A stretch of DNA of 64,000 bases from Mesocentrotus franciscanus (Eukaryota > Echinodermata > Echinoidea > Camarodonta > Strongylocentrotidae): contig CP137682.1 of NCBI GenBank assembly GCA_037976565.1, positions 30,535,790 to 30,599,789 on the forward strand, written 5' to 3'. Under the pieces are notes generated by a model. The model saw nothing but the letters and a program-made list of their open reading frames with translations. It was not told the DNA's origin and ran no database searches. Positions 45,579 to 58,316 of the stretch are shown here, in pieces. Each line of letters begins with the position of its first letter. Position 1 is the stretch's first letter. Both the position numbers and the translations under genes were made by a program.

Positions 45579-46119
45579 GGTTAAGGCTTTTTTTTAATGC
45601 TTCTCTTGGTAGACAAGGTCCAGATTACGTGGAACTGATGATCTATCTTTTAGTCATCCGAGTAGTTATACTTGTAGCAGATGGTGCCTTGCTCTTCCTT
45701 CCTGTATTGAAGCTCTTCACATGTAGCCAGTTGAAGACGTGTCCATCTTTCTCATTGTTTGTTCTTTATGATCTGCTCGCGAGAGATTCTTCAGATCATA
45801 AAAGTCTCCATGGCGCATGTTTATGACCTTGTATGGAAGCCGATGTCTTGCTTTGTGGAAGATGTTTACCCAGTCGTGCATTGTGAAGACATTGCCGTTC
45901 TTTTTTCTGTTTCAATAGCAGAATGCATGCTATCACATTCCATGTGGGAATGCCCACTCTCCAGAAAATTGTGTGCGATGACTTTGAGATGTGTGTTCTG
46001 GACGGCATAGAGGCGTTGCAGCCACATTCATTTGCAAATCAAAAAGCCGAGACAAAGTCCTCTTTCCAGCAACTGCCTTGGCCTGGCATAGCTGCCAACA
46101 TTTGGGTGGTAACATTAAG
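45579..46119. other. Unassigned low-copy DNA up to the gap
   Basis: Less AT-rich than its surroundings. Short open frames exist on both strands but overlap one another and show no recognisable domain. I see no gene I can support. Confidence 0.4.
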
Positions 46120-46619
46120 NNNNNNNNNNNNNNNNNNNNNNNNNNNNNNNNNNNNNNNNNNNNNNNNNNNNNNNNNNNNNNNNNNNNNNNNNNNNNNNNN
46201 NNNNNNNNNNNNNNNNNNNNNNNNNNNNNNNNNNNNNNNNNNNNNNNNNNNNNNNNNNNNNNNNNNNNNNNNNNNNNNNNNNNNNNNNNNNNNNNNNNNN
46301 NNNNNNNNNNNNNNNNNNNNNNNNNNNNNNNNNNNNNNNNNNNNNNNNNNNNNNNNNNNNNNNNNNNNNNNNNNNNNNNNNNNNNNNNNNNNNNNNNNNN
46401 NNNNNNNNNNNNNNNNNNNNNNNNNNNNNNNNNNNNNNNNNNNNNNNNNNNNNNNNNNNNNNNNNNNNNNNNNNNNNNNNNNNNNNNNNNNNNNNNNNNN
46501 NNNNNNNNNNNNNNNNNNNNNNNNNNNNNNNNNNNNNNNNNNNNNNNNNNNNNNNNNNNNNNNNNNNNNNNNNNNNNNNNNNNNNNNNNNNNNNNNNNNN
46601 NNNNNNNNNNNNNNNNNNN
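46120..46619. other. Assembly gap (500 N)
   Basis: Exactly 500 N at the left boundary of the second array block, so the true junction between unique DNA and array is hidden. Confidence 0.99.
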
Positions 46620-48120
46620 AGATTATGATTTCATGTCTCATTTGATCCTCAATTAACTCATGACGTCATCATAATGGCCTCGAACTCAAAATTTCAATTT
46701 GCATATTATGACGTCAGCATATTTTTGGAAAATTGATTGTATCTCTGTAAATATTGATCGATTTTCTTCCAAATTTTGATATGTTCTAGCTGAGACAATT
46801 CTCTACAAATGCAGTCACCACGATTTTTCATTTTGACAAAGGCATCATGGCGTATTTTTGCGATTAAAGGAGGCATGTCAATTTTTCACATTTTGCGTGT
46901 ATTCTCTATGGGACATGACTTTTTCTCAAAACTGGATTCTACATTCCGTCTTTCGCGAGCAATATCTCCGTCGTTTTAGTTTTGTTTTTGCTGAGCTTTG
47001 AGTATGTTGTAGCTGAGACAATAAGCTATCACAAGTGTGCCCTTTATTTTTCGATCAGATGCCGGGATCATGCTCATATTTCACTTGCAAAGTGAGATTT
47101 GAGAATTCCATTTTCCGTTCACGTGTAATGTCTATGTGGATTATTTTGGTATAGTGGTCATAGCACTTGCCTCCCATTCCGGCGACCCAAGTTCGATTCC
47201 TGGTGGGTCATTTTTTTTTTTTTTTTTTGCCGTCGTTTTAGATTTGATTTTATGATCTTCTTCGACTATTATAACATATTATCATATACAATCACAAACA
47301 ATGTAATAAAATGCCTAATTTTGCGTGTTATATCTATGGGAGAAGAATGTCAATCGTTTGAGTACAACCCTATGGGAAATCTGGTATTAAACCTAATATA
47401 GGGTTTATCTCCCAACTCTGCTACAATATCAAATCACCTTGCTAGTCTCCTTCCCAGACGTTTTTACTTTTTCCAGTTATTCAGCCCAAGGTATATGCAT
47501 GTTTACGTCTCTCCCGTGGACATAGAATTGTTTACTTGTCTATACTTCTCTCTTTCTCTATATTAAATTCTATTTATGCTGGATATATTGAATGCATCGT
47601 TCTCCATTGCATCTCTCTCTTTCTCCTCTCTCTTGCTCTGTTAATTTTCCTTCTCCTCTCTTATTTTGCCCCTCTCCTTCTCTTGCTCTGTCTCTGCATA
47701 TATATCTCTCTACTCTTTTACCCTCTCCCTCTCTCTCTGCCTCCCTCTACCTCGACCTCTTGCCTTGCCTCCCTCTTATTCTCTTGCTCTGTCTCCCTCT
47801 GCCTCTGCCCTTCTCTTTTTCTTCTCTCTCACCCTCTACCTCTCCCGCCTCTGGTTCTCGTTCTCCTTCTATTATGTCTTGTAATGTTCCTTAATTTTCT
47901 ATAGCTCTGCCCTTTGCCCTTTGGCCTTGGAACTCAAAATACGAATTTGCATATTATGACGTCAGCATATTTATGGAAAATTGATTGTATCTCTGTAAAT
48001 ATGGATCGATTTTCTTCCAAATTTTGATATGTTGTAGCTAAGACAATTTTCTACAAGATCAGTTATTCAGATTACATAACAGACCACCTAATTCGTCCTC
48101 ATGACGAATTACATTTCTAG
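46620..48120 (+). repeat. Array unit 15 (form-B body, 5' part in gap)
   Basis: Starts in the unit body. tRNA-like module 47137-47210 followed by a long poly-T run, CT module 47525-47895 with a TTAATTTT variant near 47641, terminus CTAG 48117-48120. Confidence 0.9.
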
Positions 48121-50550
48121 TTTTTATTTATTTCCGCCCTTTTTTGTGTAGAGGATAACTCAAGATCGGTTCGGTCAATTTCTTTCAATTTTGGCACAGT
48201 CATAGGTCATAGTCATGAGACGTGACAGTAACATTTTCAAGGTCATCAAGTCTTCATGACGTCATCCAGGCGCCATTTTGTGTTTTTTTGGTACTTTCAA
48301 CTCATGATCATATCTTCATAACGGAAAGTCATTTTTCATTCATATTTATCATGATCAAGGTCAATATCCGTCCGGTCAATTTCAGGTCAAAAAACGCGCG
48401 CATGCGTACGTCCGCGCGTCAGCGCGCGCAAAATTTCAAAATGCTCCAAATCGTCTCAAATTCATTTTGGATACGTTTCAGGCCATTTTAAGCATTTTCA
48501 AAAACGCGCACGCGCGCATGCGCGCGTTTTCGCGCGTTTTGGCATTTTGCAACATAGAATCGCCAAATTTTTCTGCCATCATGTTTGGCATATTTTTTCC
48601 AAGCATTTTGATACCTTGTTCATCTTTTTCTAACCAGTAATAACGCAATGAGCGTCCGTCAAAGTATAACAGCACCCGCGGACCGCGCTATCTCTATCCA
48701 CAATACATGGGCAAAAACATGCCTATACAAAACTCATTGTAACTCTTCAGAATGGATGGGAACTCCAAATTTTTTTCATATTTGGATAGATTATGAGTCG
48801 GAGATATGATTTCATGTCTCATTTGACCCTCAATTAACTCATGACGTCATCATAATGGCCTCCGAACTCAAAATTTCAATTTGCATATTATGACGTCAGC
48901 ATATTTTTGGAAAATTGATTGTATCTCTGTAAATATTGATCGATTTTCTTCCAAATTTTGATATGTTCTAGCTGAGACAATTCTCTACAAATGCAGTCAT
49001 CACGATTTTTCATTTTGACAAAGGCATCATGGCGTATTTTTGCGATTAAAGGAGGCATGTCAATTTTTCACATTTTGCGTGTATTCTCTATGGGACATGA
49101 CTTTTTCTCAAAACTGGATTCTACATTCCCGTCTTTCGCGAGCAATATCTCCGTCGTTTTAGTTTTGTTTTTGCTGAGCTTTGAGTATGTTGTAGCTGAG
49201 ACAATAAGCTATCACAAGTGTGCCCTTTATTTTTCGATCAGATGCCGGGATCATGCTCATATTTCACTTGCAAAGTGGGATTTGAGAATTCCATTTTCCG
49301 TTCACGTGTAATGTCTATGTGGATTATTTTGGTATAGTGGTCATAGCACTTGCCTCCCATTCCGGCGACCCAAGTTCGATTCCTGGTGGGTCATTTTTTT
49401 TTTTTTGCCGTCGTTTTAAATTTGATTTTATGATCTTCTTCGACTATTATAACATATTATCATATACAATCACAAACAATGTAATAAAATGCCTAATTTT
49501 GCGTGTTATATCTATGGGAGAAGAATGTCAATCGTTTGAGTACAACCCTATGGGAAATCTGATTCCTTGTCGTGTATTAAACCTATAGGGTTAATCTCCC
49601 AAGTCTGTTGGAATATATCAAATCATCCCATTTTCATGATGTTTAGTCTCCTTCCCAGACGTTTATACTTTCCAGTAATTCAGCCCAGGTATATGCAATC
49701 TTTACGTCTCTCCCGCGGACATAGAATTGTTTACATGTCTATAACTTCTCTCTTTCTCTATAATATAGTAAATATTCAATTCTATTTATGCTGGAAATAT
49801 TAAAAGCATCGTTCTCCATTGCATCTCTTTCTCTTGCTCTCTCTTGCTCTGTTTCCTTCCCTCTCTTGATCTGCCCTCTATCCTTCTCTTGCTCTCTCAT
49901 TGCATCTCTCTCTACTCTTTCACTCTCTCCCTATCTCTGTCTCCCTCTCTTGCTCTGCCTAGCTCCCTCTGTCTCTGCCTCTCATTGTATACTCTCTCAC
50001 CCTCTCCCTTTCCCGGCCTCTGGTTCTCGTTCTCCCTCCGATATCTATTGTAATTTTCTTTAATTTCCTCTAGCTCTTCATTTTGCCCTTTGTATTCTTA
50101 TTTCACCCCTACCATGTCCTCTCTCCTTCAAAGTGTATGCATTCTGATTCCTCTTTCTTCCCTCGGTCCAGCTCATGTATTTTTACATGTCAATAACTCG
50201 TCTCCCTCTCTCCTTCTCTATATCTATATTTTCATTAAATTTCATTATGATCATGATTTTGATCATAATCTTTCTCAATATTTTGTTCATCAGTTAAGTT
50301 ATCACTTCAGTTCAGGTCACAGTTCAATCTATCAGTTCATTCATCAGTTCATCAGTTTAGCTCATCAATTCAGTTCATTTCACATCAGTTCAATCTATCA
50401 GTTCATCAGTACTTCATTCATCAGTTCATATCTTAATACATCATTTTACATTAACATCATTAAATTGGATCATTGAATTGAAGATTAGCATGATCATAAG
50501 AATTGAAGACAGATCACCTAATTCGTCCTGATGACGAATTACTTTTCTAG
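48121..50550 (+). repeat. Array unit 16 (form-B subtype, alternative 3' module)
   Basis: 2430 bp. Form-B subtype with GTAGAGGATAAC at its start and GTTTTGGCATTTTGC in the second CG block (48520-48550). tRNA-like module 49320-49393, then the CT-variant plus TTCATCAGTTCA 3' module (about 49730-50500) as in unit 2, terminus with loop CTGAT and CTAG 50547-50550. Confidence 0.92.
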
Positions 50551-52987
50551 TTTTTATTTATTTCCGCCCCTTTTTGTGTAGAGGATAACTCAAGATCGGT
50601 TCGGTCAATTTCTTTCAATTTTGATACAGTCATAGGTCATAGTCATGAGACGTGACAGTAACATTTTCAAGGTCATCAAGTCTTCATGACGTCATCCAGG
50701 CGCCATTTTGTGTTTTTTTTGGTACTTTCAACTCATGATCATATCTTCATAACGGAAAGTCATTTTCATTCATATTTATCATGATCAAGGTCAATATCCG
50801 TCCGGTCAATTTCATGTCAAAAACGCGCGCGCATGCGTACGTCCGCGCGTCAGCGCGCGCGCAAATTTCAAAATGCTCTAAATCGTCTCAAATTCGTTTT
50901 GGATACGTTTCAGGCCATTTTAAGCATTTTGCAAAAAACGCGCACGCGCGCATGCGCGCGCGTTTTCGCGCGTTTTGGCATTTTGCAACATAGAATCGCC
51001 AAATTTTCTCTGTCATCATATTTGGCATATTTTTCCAAGCATTTTGATACCTTGTTCACCTTTTTCTGACCAGTAATAACGCAATGAGCGTCCGTCAAAG
51101 TATAACAGCACCCGCGGACCGCGCTATCTCTATCCACAATACATGGGCAAAACATGCCTATACAAAATTCATTGTAACTCTTCAGAATGGATGGGAACTC
51201 CAAATTTTTTTCATATTTGGATAGATTATGAGTCGGAGATATGATTTCATGTCTCATTTGATCCTCAATTAACTCATGACGTCATCATAATGGCCTCCGA
51301 ACTCAAAATTTCAATTTGCATATTATGACGTCAGCATATTTTGGAAAATTGATTGTATCTCTGTAAATATTGATCGATTTTCTTCCAAATTTTGATATGT
51401 TCTAGCTGAGACAATTCCCTACAAATGCAGTCGTCACGATTTTCCATTTTGACAAAGGCATCATGGCGTATTTTTGCGATTAAAGGAGGCATGTCAATTT
51501 TTCACATTTTGCGTGTATTCTCTATGGGACATGACTTTTTCTCAAAACTGGATTCTACATTCCCGTCTTTCGCGAGCAATATCTCCGTCGTTTTAGTCTT
51601 GTTTTTGCTGAGCTTTGAGTATGTTGTAGCTGAGACAATAAGCTATCACAAGTGTGCCCTTTATTTTTCGATCAGATGCCGGGATCATGCTCATATTTCA
51701 CTTGCAAAGTGGGATTTGAGAATTCCATTTTCCGTTCACGTGTAATGTCTATGTGGATTATTTTGGTATAGTGGTCATAGCACTTGCCTCCCATTCCGGC
51801 GACCCAAGTTCGATTCCTGGTGGGTCATTTTTTTTTTTTTGCCGTCGTTTTAAATTTGATTTTATGATCTTCTTCGACTATTATAACATATTATCATATA
51901 CAATCACAAACAATGTAATAAAATGCCTAATTTTGCGTGTTATATCTATGGGAGAAGAATGTCAATCGTTTGAGTACAACCCTATGGGAAATCTGATTCC
52001 TTGTCGTGTATTAAACCTATAGGGTTAATCTCCCAAGTCTGTTGGAATATATCAAATCATCCCATTTTCATGATGTTTAGTCTCCTTCCCAGACGTTTAT
52101 ACTTTCCAGTAATTCAGCCCAGGTATATGCAATCTTTACGTCTCTCCCGCGGACATAGAATTGTTTACATGTCTATAACTTCTCTCTTTCTCTATAATAT
52201 AGTAAATATTCAATTCTATTTATGCTGGAAATATTAAAAGCATCGTTCTCCATTGCATCTCTTTCTCTTGCTCTCTGTTGCTCTGTTTCCCTTCCCTCTC
52301 TTGATCTGCCCTCTATCCTTCTCTTGCTCTCTCATTGCATCTCTCTCTCTACTCTTTCACTCTCTCCCTATCTCTGTCTCCCTCTCTTGCTCTGCCTAGC
52401 TCCCTCTGTCTCTGCCTCTCATTGTATACTCTCTCACCCTCTCCCTTTCCCGGCCTCTGGTTCTCGTTCTCCCTCCGATATCTATTGTAATTTTCTTTAA
52501 TTTCCTCTAGCTCTTCATTTTGCCCTTTGTATTCTTATTTCACCCCTACCATGTCCTCTCTCCTTCAAAGTGTATGCATTCTGATTCCTCTTTCTTCCCT
52601 CGGTCCAGCTCATGTATTTTTACATGTCAATAACTCGTCTCCCTCTCTCCTTCTCTATATCTATATTTTCATTAAATTTCATTATGATCATGATTTTGAT
52701 CATAATCTTTCTCAATATTTTGTTCATCAGTTAAGTTATCACTTCAGTTCAGGTCACAGTTCAATCTATCAGTTCATTCATCAGTTCATCAGTTTAGCTC
52801 ATCAATTCAGTTCATTTCACATCAGTTCAATCTATCAGTTCATCAGTACTTCATTCATCAGTTCATATCTTAATACATCATTTTACATTAACATCATTAA
52901 ATTGGATCATTGAATTGAAGATTAGCATGATCATAAGAATTGAAGACAGATCACCTAATTCGTCCTGATGACGAATTACTTTTCTAG
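50551..52987 (+). repeat. Array unit 17 (near-duplicate of unit 16)
   Basis: 2437 bp, almost identical to unit 16 over its whole length, including the 3' module. tRNA-like module 51754-51827, minisatellite about 52725-52865, terminus CTAG 52984-52987. Differences are mostly single bases and short CG or poly-T length changes. Confidence 0.93.
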
Positions 52988-55157
52988 TTTTTATTTATTT
53001 CCGCCCCTTTTTTGTGTAGAGGATAACTCAAGATCGGTTCAGTCAATTTCTTTCAATTTTGGCACAGTCATAGGTCATAGTCATGAGACGTGACAGTAAC
53101 ATTTTCAAGGTCATCAAGTCTTCATGACGTCATCCAGGCGCCATTTTGTGTTTTTTTGGTACTTTCAACTCATGATCATATCTTCATAACGGAAAGTCAT
53201 TTTTCATTCATATTTATCATGATCAAGGTCAATATCCGTCCGGTCAATTTCAGGTCAAAAACGCGCGCATGCGTACGTCCGCGCGTCAGCGCGCGCAAAA
53301 TTTCAAAATGCTCTAAATCGTCTCAAATTCATTTTGGATACGTTTCAGGCCATTTTAAGCATTTTGCAAAAACGCGCACGCGCGCATGCGCGCGCGTTTT
53401 CGCGCGTTTTGGCATTTTGCAACATAGAATCGCCAAATTTTCTCTGTCATCATATTTGGCATATTTTTCAAGCATTTGATACCTTGTTCACCTTTTTCTG
53501 ACCAGTAATAACGCAATGAGCGTCCGTCAAAGTATAACAGCACCCGCGGACTCTTATATCCACAATACATGGGCAAAACATGCCTATACAAAATTCATTG
53601 TAACTCTTCAGAATGGATGGGAACTCCCAATTTTTTTCATATTTGGATAGATTATGAGTCGGAGATATGATTTCATGTCTCATTTGACCCTCAATTAACT
53701 CATGACGTCATCATAATGGCCTCCGAACTCAAAATTTCAATTTGCATATTATGACGTCAGCATATTTTGGAAAATTGATTGTATCTCTGTAAATATTGAT
53801 CGATTTTCTTCCAAATTTTGATATGTTCTAGCTGAGACAATTCTCTACAAATGCAGTCATCACGATTTTCATTTTGACAAAGGCATCATGGCGTATTTTT
53901 GCGATTAAAGGAGGCATGTCAATTTTTCACATTTTGCGTGTATTCTCTATGGGACATGACTTTTTCTCAAAACTGGATTCTACATTCCGTCTTTCGCGAG
54001 CAATATCTCCGTCGTTTTAGTTTTGTTTTGCTGAGCTTTGAGTATGTTGTAGCTGAGACAATAAGCTATCACAAGTGTGCCCTTTATTTTTCGATCAGAT
54101 GCCGGGATCATGCTCATATTTCACTTGCAAAGTGAGATTTGAGAATTCCATTTTCCGTTCACGTGTAATGTCTATGTGGATTATTTTGGTATAGTGGTCA
54201 TAGCACTTGCCTCCCATTCCGGCGACCCAAGTTCGATTCCTGGTGGGTCATTTTTTTTTTTTTTTTTGCCGTCGTTTTAGATTTGATTTTATGATCTTCT
54301 TCGACTATTATAACATATTATCATATACAATCACAAACAATGTAATAAAATGCCTAATTTTGCGTGTTATATCTATGGGAGAAGAATGTCAATCGTTTGA
54401 GTACAACCCTATGGGAAATCTGGTATTAAACCTAATATAGGGTTTATCTCCCAACTCTGCTACAATATCAAATCACCTTGCTAGTCTCCTTCCCAGACGT
54501 TTTTACTTTTTTCCAGTTATTCAGCCCAAGGTATATGCATGTTTACGTCTCTCCCGTGGACATAGAATTGTTTACTTGTCTATACTTCTCTCTTTCTCTA
54601 TATTAAATTCTATTTATGCTGGATATATTGAATGCATCGTTCTCCATTGCATCTCTCTCTTTCTCCTCTCTCTTGCTCTGTTTCCCTTCTCCTCTCTTAT
54701 TTTGCCCCTCTCCTTCTCTTGCTCTGTCTCTGCATATATATCTCTCTCTACTCTTTTACCCTCTCCCTCTCTCTCTGCCTCCCTCTACCTCGACCTCTTG
54801 CCTTGCCTCCCTCTTATTCTCTTGCTCTGTCTCCCTCTGCCTCTGCCCTTCTCTTTTTCTTCTCTCTCACCCTCTACCTCTCCCGCCTCTGGTTCTCGTT
54901 CTCCTTTATTATGTCTTGTAATGTTCCTTAATTTTCTACAGCTCTGCCCTTTGCCCTTTGGCCTTGGAACTCAAAATACGAATTTGCATATTATGACGTC
55001 AGCATATTTATGGAAAATTGATTGTATCTCTGTAAATATGGATCGATTTTCTTCCAAATTTTGATATGTTGTAGCTAAGACAATTTTCTACAAGATCAGT
55101 TATTCAGATTACATAACAGACCACCTAATTCGTCCTCATGACGAATTACATTTCTAG
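52988..55157 (+). repeat. Array unit 18 (last copy of the block)
   Basis: 2170 bp. Form-B subtype 5' module like units 16-17, but with the standard CT 3' module (54563-54930). tRNA-like module 54177-54250. It ends at the hairpin and CTAG 55154-55157, and unrelated CT-rich DNA follows immediately, so 55157 is a natural right edge of the repeat. Confidence 0.92.
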
Positions 55158-56390
55158 TTTTCTTTCTTTCTTTCCTTGTTATTCTTTTTTTCTTCTATCA
55201 TCTCTTATGTAATTCTTTGTTTTTATCGTTCTATCATTTTCTTCCTACCATTCATGTTATTCTTTGTTTGTCGATCTTTCATCTGCTCTTCTATCTTTCC
55301 ATTATCTAGCCTATTCTTTTTCATTTTCTCTTTCCGTCTTTCATTATGTTATTCCTTGTTTCTTCTTTCTATCACGTTCTCTTATGATATTCTTTGTATT
55401 ATCATTTTATCACTTTCTCTTTCTGTTATTCTTCCTTCCATCACCTTCTCTTATGTTATTCTTTGTTTTTATCATTCTATCATTCCTTATATTGTTTTTA
55501 TTCTTGTACTGTTATCTCTTTCTCTACTTTCCCGCCAAATCATGTTTCGTCATGTTATTCTGTTTTCCTTTGTCTTATGTTATTCTTTGTTTTGCCATCT
55601 TTCATCTTCTCTTTTCTATTATCTAGTCTTTATAATTTTCTTTCTTTCCTTATGTTATTCTTTTCTCTTCTATCATCTCTTATGTTTTTATTATTCTCAG
55701 TCATTTTTCTTTCTATCTTTCCTCATGTTATTCTTTGTTTCTTCCTTCTCTCACCTTTTCTTATGTTATTCTTTGTTTTCATCGTTGTATCATTTTCTTC
55801 CTAACATTCCTTGTTATTCTGTTTGTCGATCTTTCATCTTCTCTTTTCTATTATCTAGTCTTAATAATTTTCTTTCTTCTATCATCTCTGTTATCGTTTT
55901 TTTTTATCATTCTCAATCATTTTTCTTTCTATCTTTCCTCATGTTATTCTTTGTTTCTTCCTTCTATCACCTTTTCTTATGTAATTCTTTGTTTTCATCG
56001 TATCATTTTCTGCCTAACATTCCTTGTTATTCTTTGTCGATCTTTCATCTTCTCTTCTATCTTTCCATTATCTAGCCTATTCTGTATCATTTTCTCTTTC
56101 TGTCTTTCATTGTTCTTTCCTTCTATCACCTTCTCTTATTCTTTGTTTTATTATTCTATTATTTCCTCTATCTTTCCTTACGCTATCCTTTGTTTCTTCC
56201 TTCTATCACCCTATCTTATGATATTCTTTGTTTTTATCATTTTATCACTTTCTCTTTCGTTATTCTTCATTTCTTCCTTCCATCACCTTCTCTTATGTTA
56301 TTCTTTGTGTTTATCATTCTATCATTCCTTATATTATTTTGTTTTTATTCTTGTACTGTAATCTCTTTCTCTACTTTCCCGCCACAACAC
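55158..56390 (+). repeat. Long CT/TTC-rich low-complexity tract with internal iterations
   Basis: About 1.2 kb of pyrimidine-rich DNA. Phrases such as ATGTTATTCTTTGTTT, CTTCTATCACC and TTATCATTCTATCATT recur irregularly, and a segment near 55455-55535 reappears near 56298-56380 (ending TACTTTCCCGCCA), so large pieces were duplicated. Different from the CT module inside array units. Open frames through it are a by-product of composition. Confidence 0.9.
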
Positions 56391-56445
56391 ACTCACCTCC
56401 GGTTGAAGATCGCTTCCTGGCACATTTCTGTTCACACTCAGTTAG

Positions 56446-56468
56446 ACCGATCTAGCCTGGATCGGTCT
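56446..56468. repeat. Short palindrome GACCGATC...GATCGGTC
   Basis: 8 bp perfect arms with a 7 nt loop (TAGCCTG). It lies just past the stop of the Penelope-like remnant, in its 3' direction. Significance unknown. Confidence 0.6.
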
Positions 56469-56495
56469 AGGAAGTGACAACAGGGTCATCGTTGA

Positions 56496-56762
56496 CTATT
56501 TAAAAATATTATTTACACAACTCCTTGCTGTCTGCTGCCTCGAGATCACTGGAGCGAAGAAAGGTAACAATGTATAGCAAGAGACTCCGTTCAGTGACGG
56601 ATTTATCATTTTTATCCAAATGGATTCTACAATTCTTGACCAGAAGTGCGTTTCAAACTCGATCATGCGAACATCATCCCATTGAATGTTGTGTCCAGTA
56701 TTAAGGGCGTGTCCTGCTACTACTGAATGAGATGGAATGCCTAATCCGAGGCCTTTTTGTGC
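56496..56762 (-). pseudogene. Penelope-like element C-terminal (GIY-YIG-type) remnant
   Basis: The minus strand has an open frame of about 84 codons from 56750 to a stop at 56496, with no start codon. Its translation includes SHSVVAGHALNTGHNIQWDD, VRMIEFETHFWSRIVESIWI and KMINPSLNG. This pattern (H-x(5)-TGH-x-I-x-W, then an I-E-x-E segment, then I-x-I...P-x-LN) resembles the C-terminal GIY-YIG nuclease tail of Penelope-like retroelements. Only the distal part is seen: the GIY and YIG motifs and reverse transcriptase are absent. A 20 bp palindrome (GTGCTCTTT, AA, AAAGAGCAC) lies at 56758-56777 just upstream. Family call is from memory of the motif pattern. Confidence 0.5.
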
Positions 56763-56779
56763 TCTTTAAAAAGAGCACA

Positions 56780-57310
56780 CAATAGGGGCAGTGCAATCTA
56801 AATTTCAAGGGATGGATTAGAGTTTTTATCGCTCACGACGGCTATCTAGAATGTTATGAATTGCCAAAACTCGAGAGCTTATATACATGTATATTATATG
56901 TGTAAATGTCTTTGTGCTCTGCCCCTGGACCCCACCCACATGGGCTAGCGTTTACGCGCGATTGCAGTGTGCTTCGCTCACTCGTTGGCTTCGACCCCCC
57001 TTGAAATATCCTGGCTCCGCCGCTGAGAAATGTATAGTTTACCCCTTCCTTTTAATGAATTGTTGTTCGCACAATGTAAAGGTTAAAATTCATAATCTGG
57101 TACTGTGCGACAAGTCGTAGGACGTTGGTATCCCCATATCAATTCATTTAAGTACAAAAAACAACTAGAAAAGTCAACGCAAAGCGTAGCATCCCCTCGC
57201 AGGGTACAAATGGCCTATTTACGTCAGAACAAGTTACCTCCATTAGACTATACTATTATATTACTAGGCAAGGAAGTTGACCACATTTTCACATTTATAA
57301 TTAGGTGTTT
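56780..57310. other. Unassigned DNA, possibly decayed mobile-element ends
   Basis: Contains the phrase TCCTGGCTCCGCCGCTG (57007-57023), which I associate with dispersed repeats of marine invertebrates. No confident gene or module. Confidence 0.3.
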
Positions 57311-57862
57311 TTGCATATTTAATGAGCCATGACCTTTCAGCTTTGACCTACATACTCCGAAATCGAACTTAGGCTGTGTTTTGATACCATGTACCTCCAT
57401 ATCAAATTTAATGAAAATCCGTCAAACCTTACCAAAGTTATCGATCGGAAACCAGATTCGCACATTTAATGAGCCTTTGACCTACATACTCGGAAATCAA
57501 ACTTAGGCTGTGTTTTGATACCATGTACCTTCATATCAAATTTGATTAAAATCCGTTAAACATTATTAAAGTTATCGAATTCGCATATTTAATGAGCTAT
57601 GACCTTTGACCTACATACTCGGAAATCGAACTTGGGCTGTGTTTTGATACCATGTACCTTCATATAAAATATGATTAAAATCCGTTAAACATTATTAAAG
57701 TTATCAAACAGAAACCAGATTCGCATAATTAATGAGCTATGACCTTTGACCTATATACTCGAAATCAAACTTAGGCTGTGTTTTGATACCATGTACCTTC
57801 ATATCAAATTTCATTAAAATCCGTCAAACATTACTAAAGTTATCGATCGGAAACCAAATTTG
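57311..57862. repeat. Four-copy tandem repeat of ~129-139 bp with DR1 sites
   Basis: The phrase GGCTGTGTTTTGATACCATG recurs with AGGCTG/GGGCTG anchors at 57371, 57505, 57634 and 57773 (spacings 134, 129, 139). Each unit also has AATGAGC, GACCTACATACTC and AAATCCGT...AAACATTA phrases. Units 3 and 4 begin with TGACCTTTGACCT (57600-57612, 57740-57752), which on the minus strand is AGGTCA-A-AGGTCA, a perfect DR1 nuclear-receptor-type element; units 1 and 2 have broken versions. Confidence 0.9.
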
Positions 57863-57867
57863 TTACG

Positions 57868-57960
57868 AGCGGAAGGACGGAAGGAAGAACGGAAGCACGG
57901 AAGGAAGGACAGACAGCAGCGTCTCTATATCTCCTCCGACTTCGTCGGCGAGGGGATAAT
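57868..57960. repeat. GGAAGGAC simple repeat and CTCCGACTTCGTCGGCGAG stem
   Basis: Irregular GGAAGGAC/GGAAG iterations (57868-57912), then a stem-loop CTCCGAC-TTC-GTCGG (57936-57951) and GGGGATAATAA. Together with the preceding tandem repeat this looks like the 3' end of a non-autonomous element. Confidence 0.65.
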
Positions 57961-58003
57961 AAGAATGGATTTATTACTGTAAATGTATTAGGTGCACACG
58001 ATC

Positions 58004-58316
58004 TGGAAGCGTCATAGTGTAGTGGTTCTGACTCACGTCTTTCAATCATAAGGTCGTGAGTTCAAATCCCACTCCAGGACGATTTCCTTCAGCAAGAAAT
58101 TCATCCACATTGTGATGCACTCTACCCAGGTGAAGTAAATGGGGACCCAAAATCTAATCAGCTCATTAGCTCTGCAAGATACATACATGACCCAAGATTG
58201 GCGGTAATCCATCAATCGGTTCTTGAGATAACGCGATCACGAGAATGGGACGTACGTACGTATGGACAACCAGAAAACATAATGCCTCGGGCTACTTTGT
58301 AGGGGAGACATAAAAA
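58004..58316 (+). mobile_element. tRNA-derived SINE
   Basis: The head has box A TAGTGTAGTGG (58015-58025) and box B GAGTTCAAATCCC (58058-58070) with a T-arm stem GTGAG/CCCAC (one mismatch). A central segment follows (CTTCAGCAAGAAATTCATCC, CACTCTACCCAGGTGAAG) that I associate with SINEs of marine invertebrates. The tail (TTCTTGAGATAACGCGATC) ends in GACATAAAAAA. Structure is head, conserved body, LINE-like tail and A-rich end. It is unrelated to the tRNA-Gly-like module in the array. Clear target duplications were not found. Confidence 0.75.

Noticed and set aside
45542..46010. Short frames before the third gap on both strands
   Set aside because: They overlap one another on opposite strands, begin within the TTAA MITE edge or nearby, and carry no recognisable motif.
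55176..56361. Long open frames up to 299 codons in the CT/TTC tract
   Set aside because: Composed of Ser, Leu, Phe, Tyr from pyrimidine-rich DNA and open in several frames together; low complexity only.
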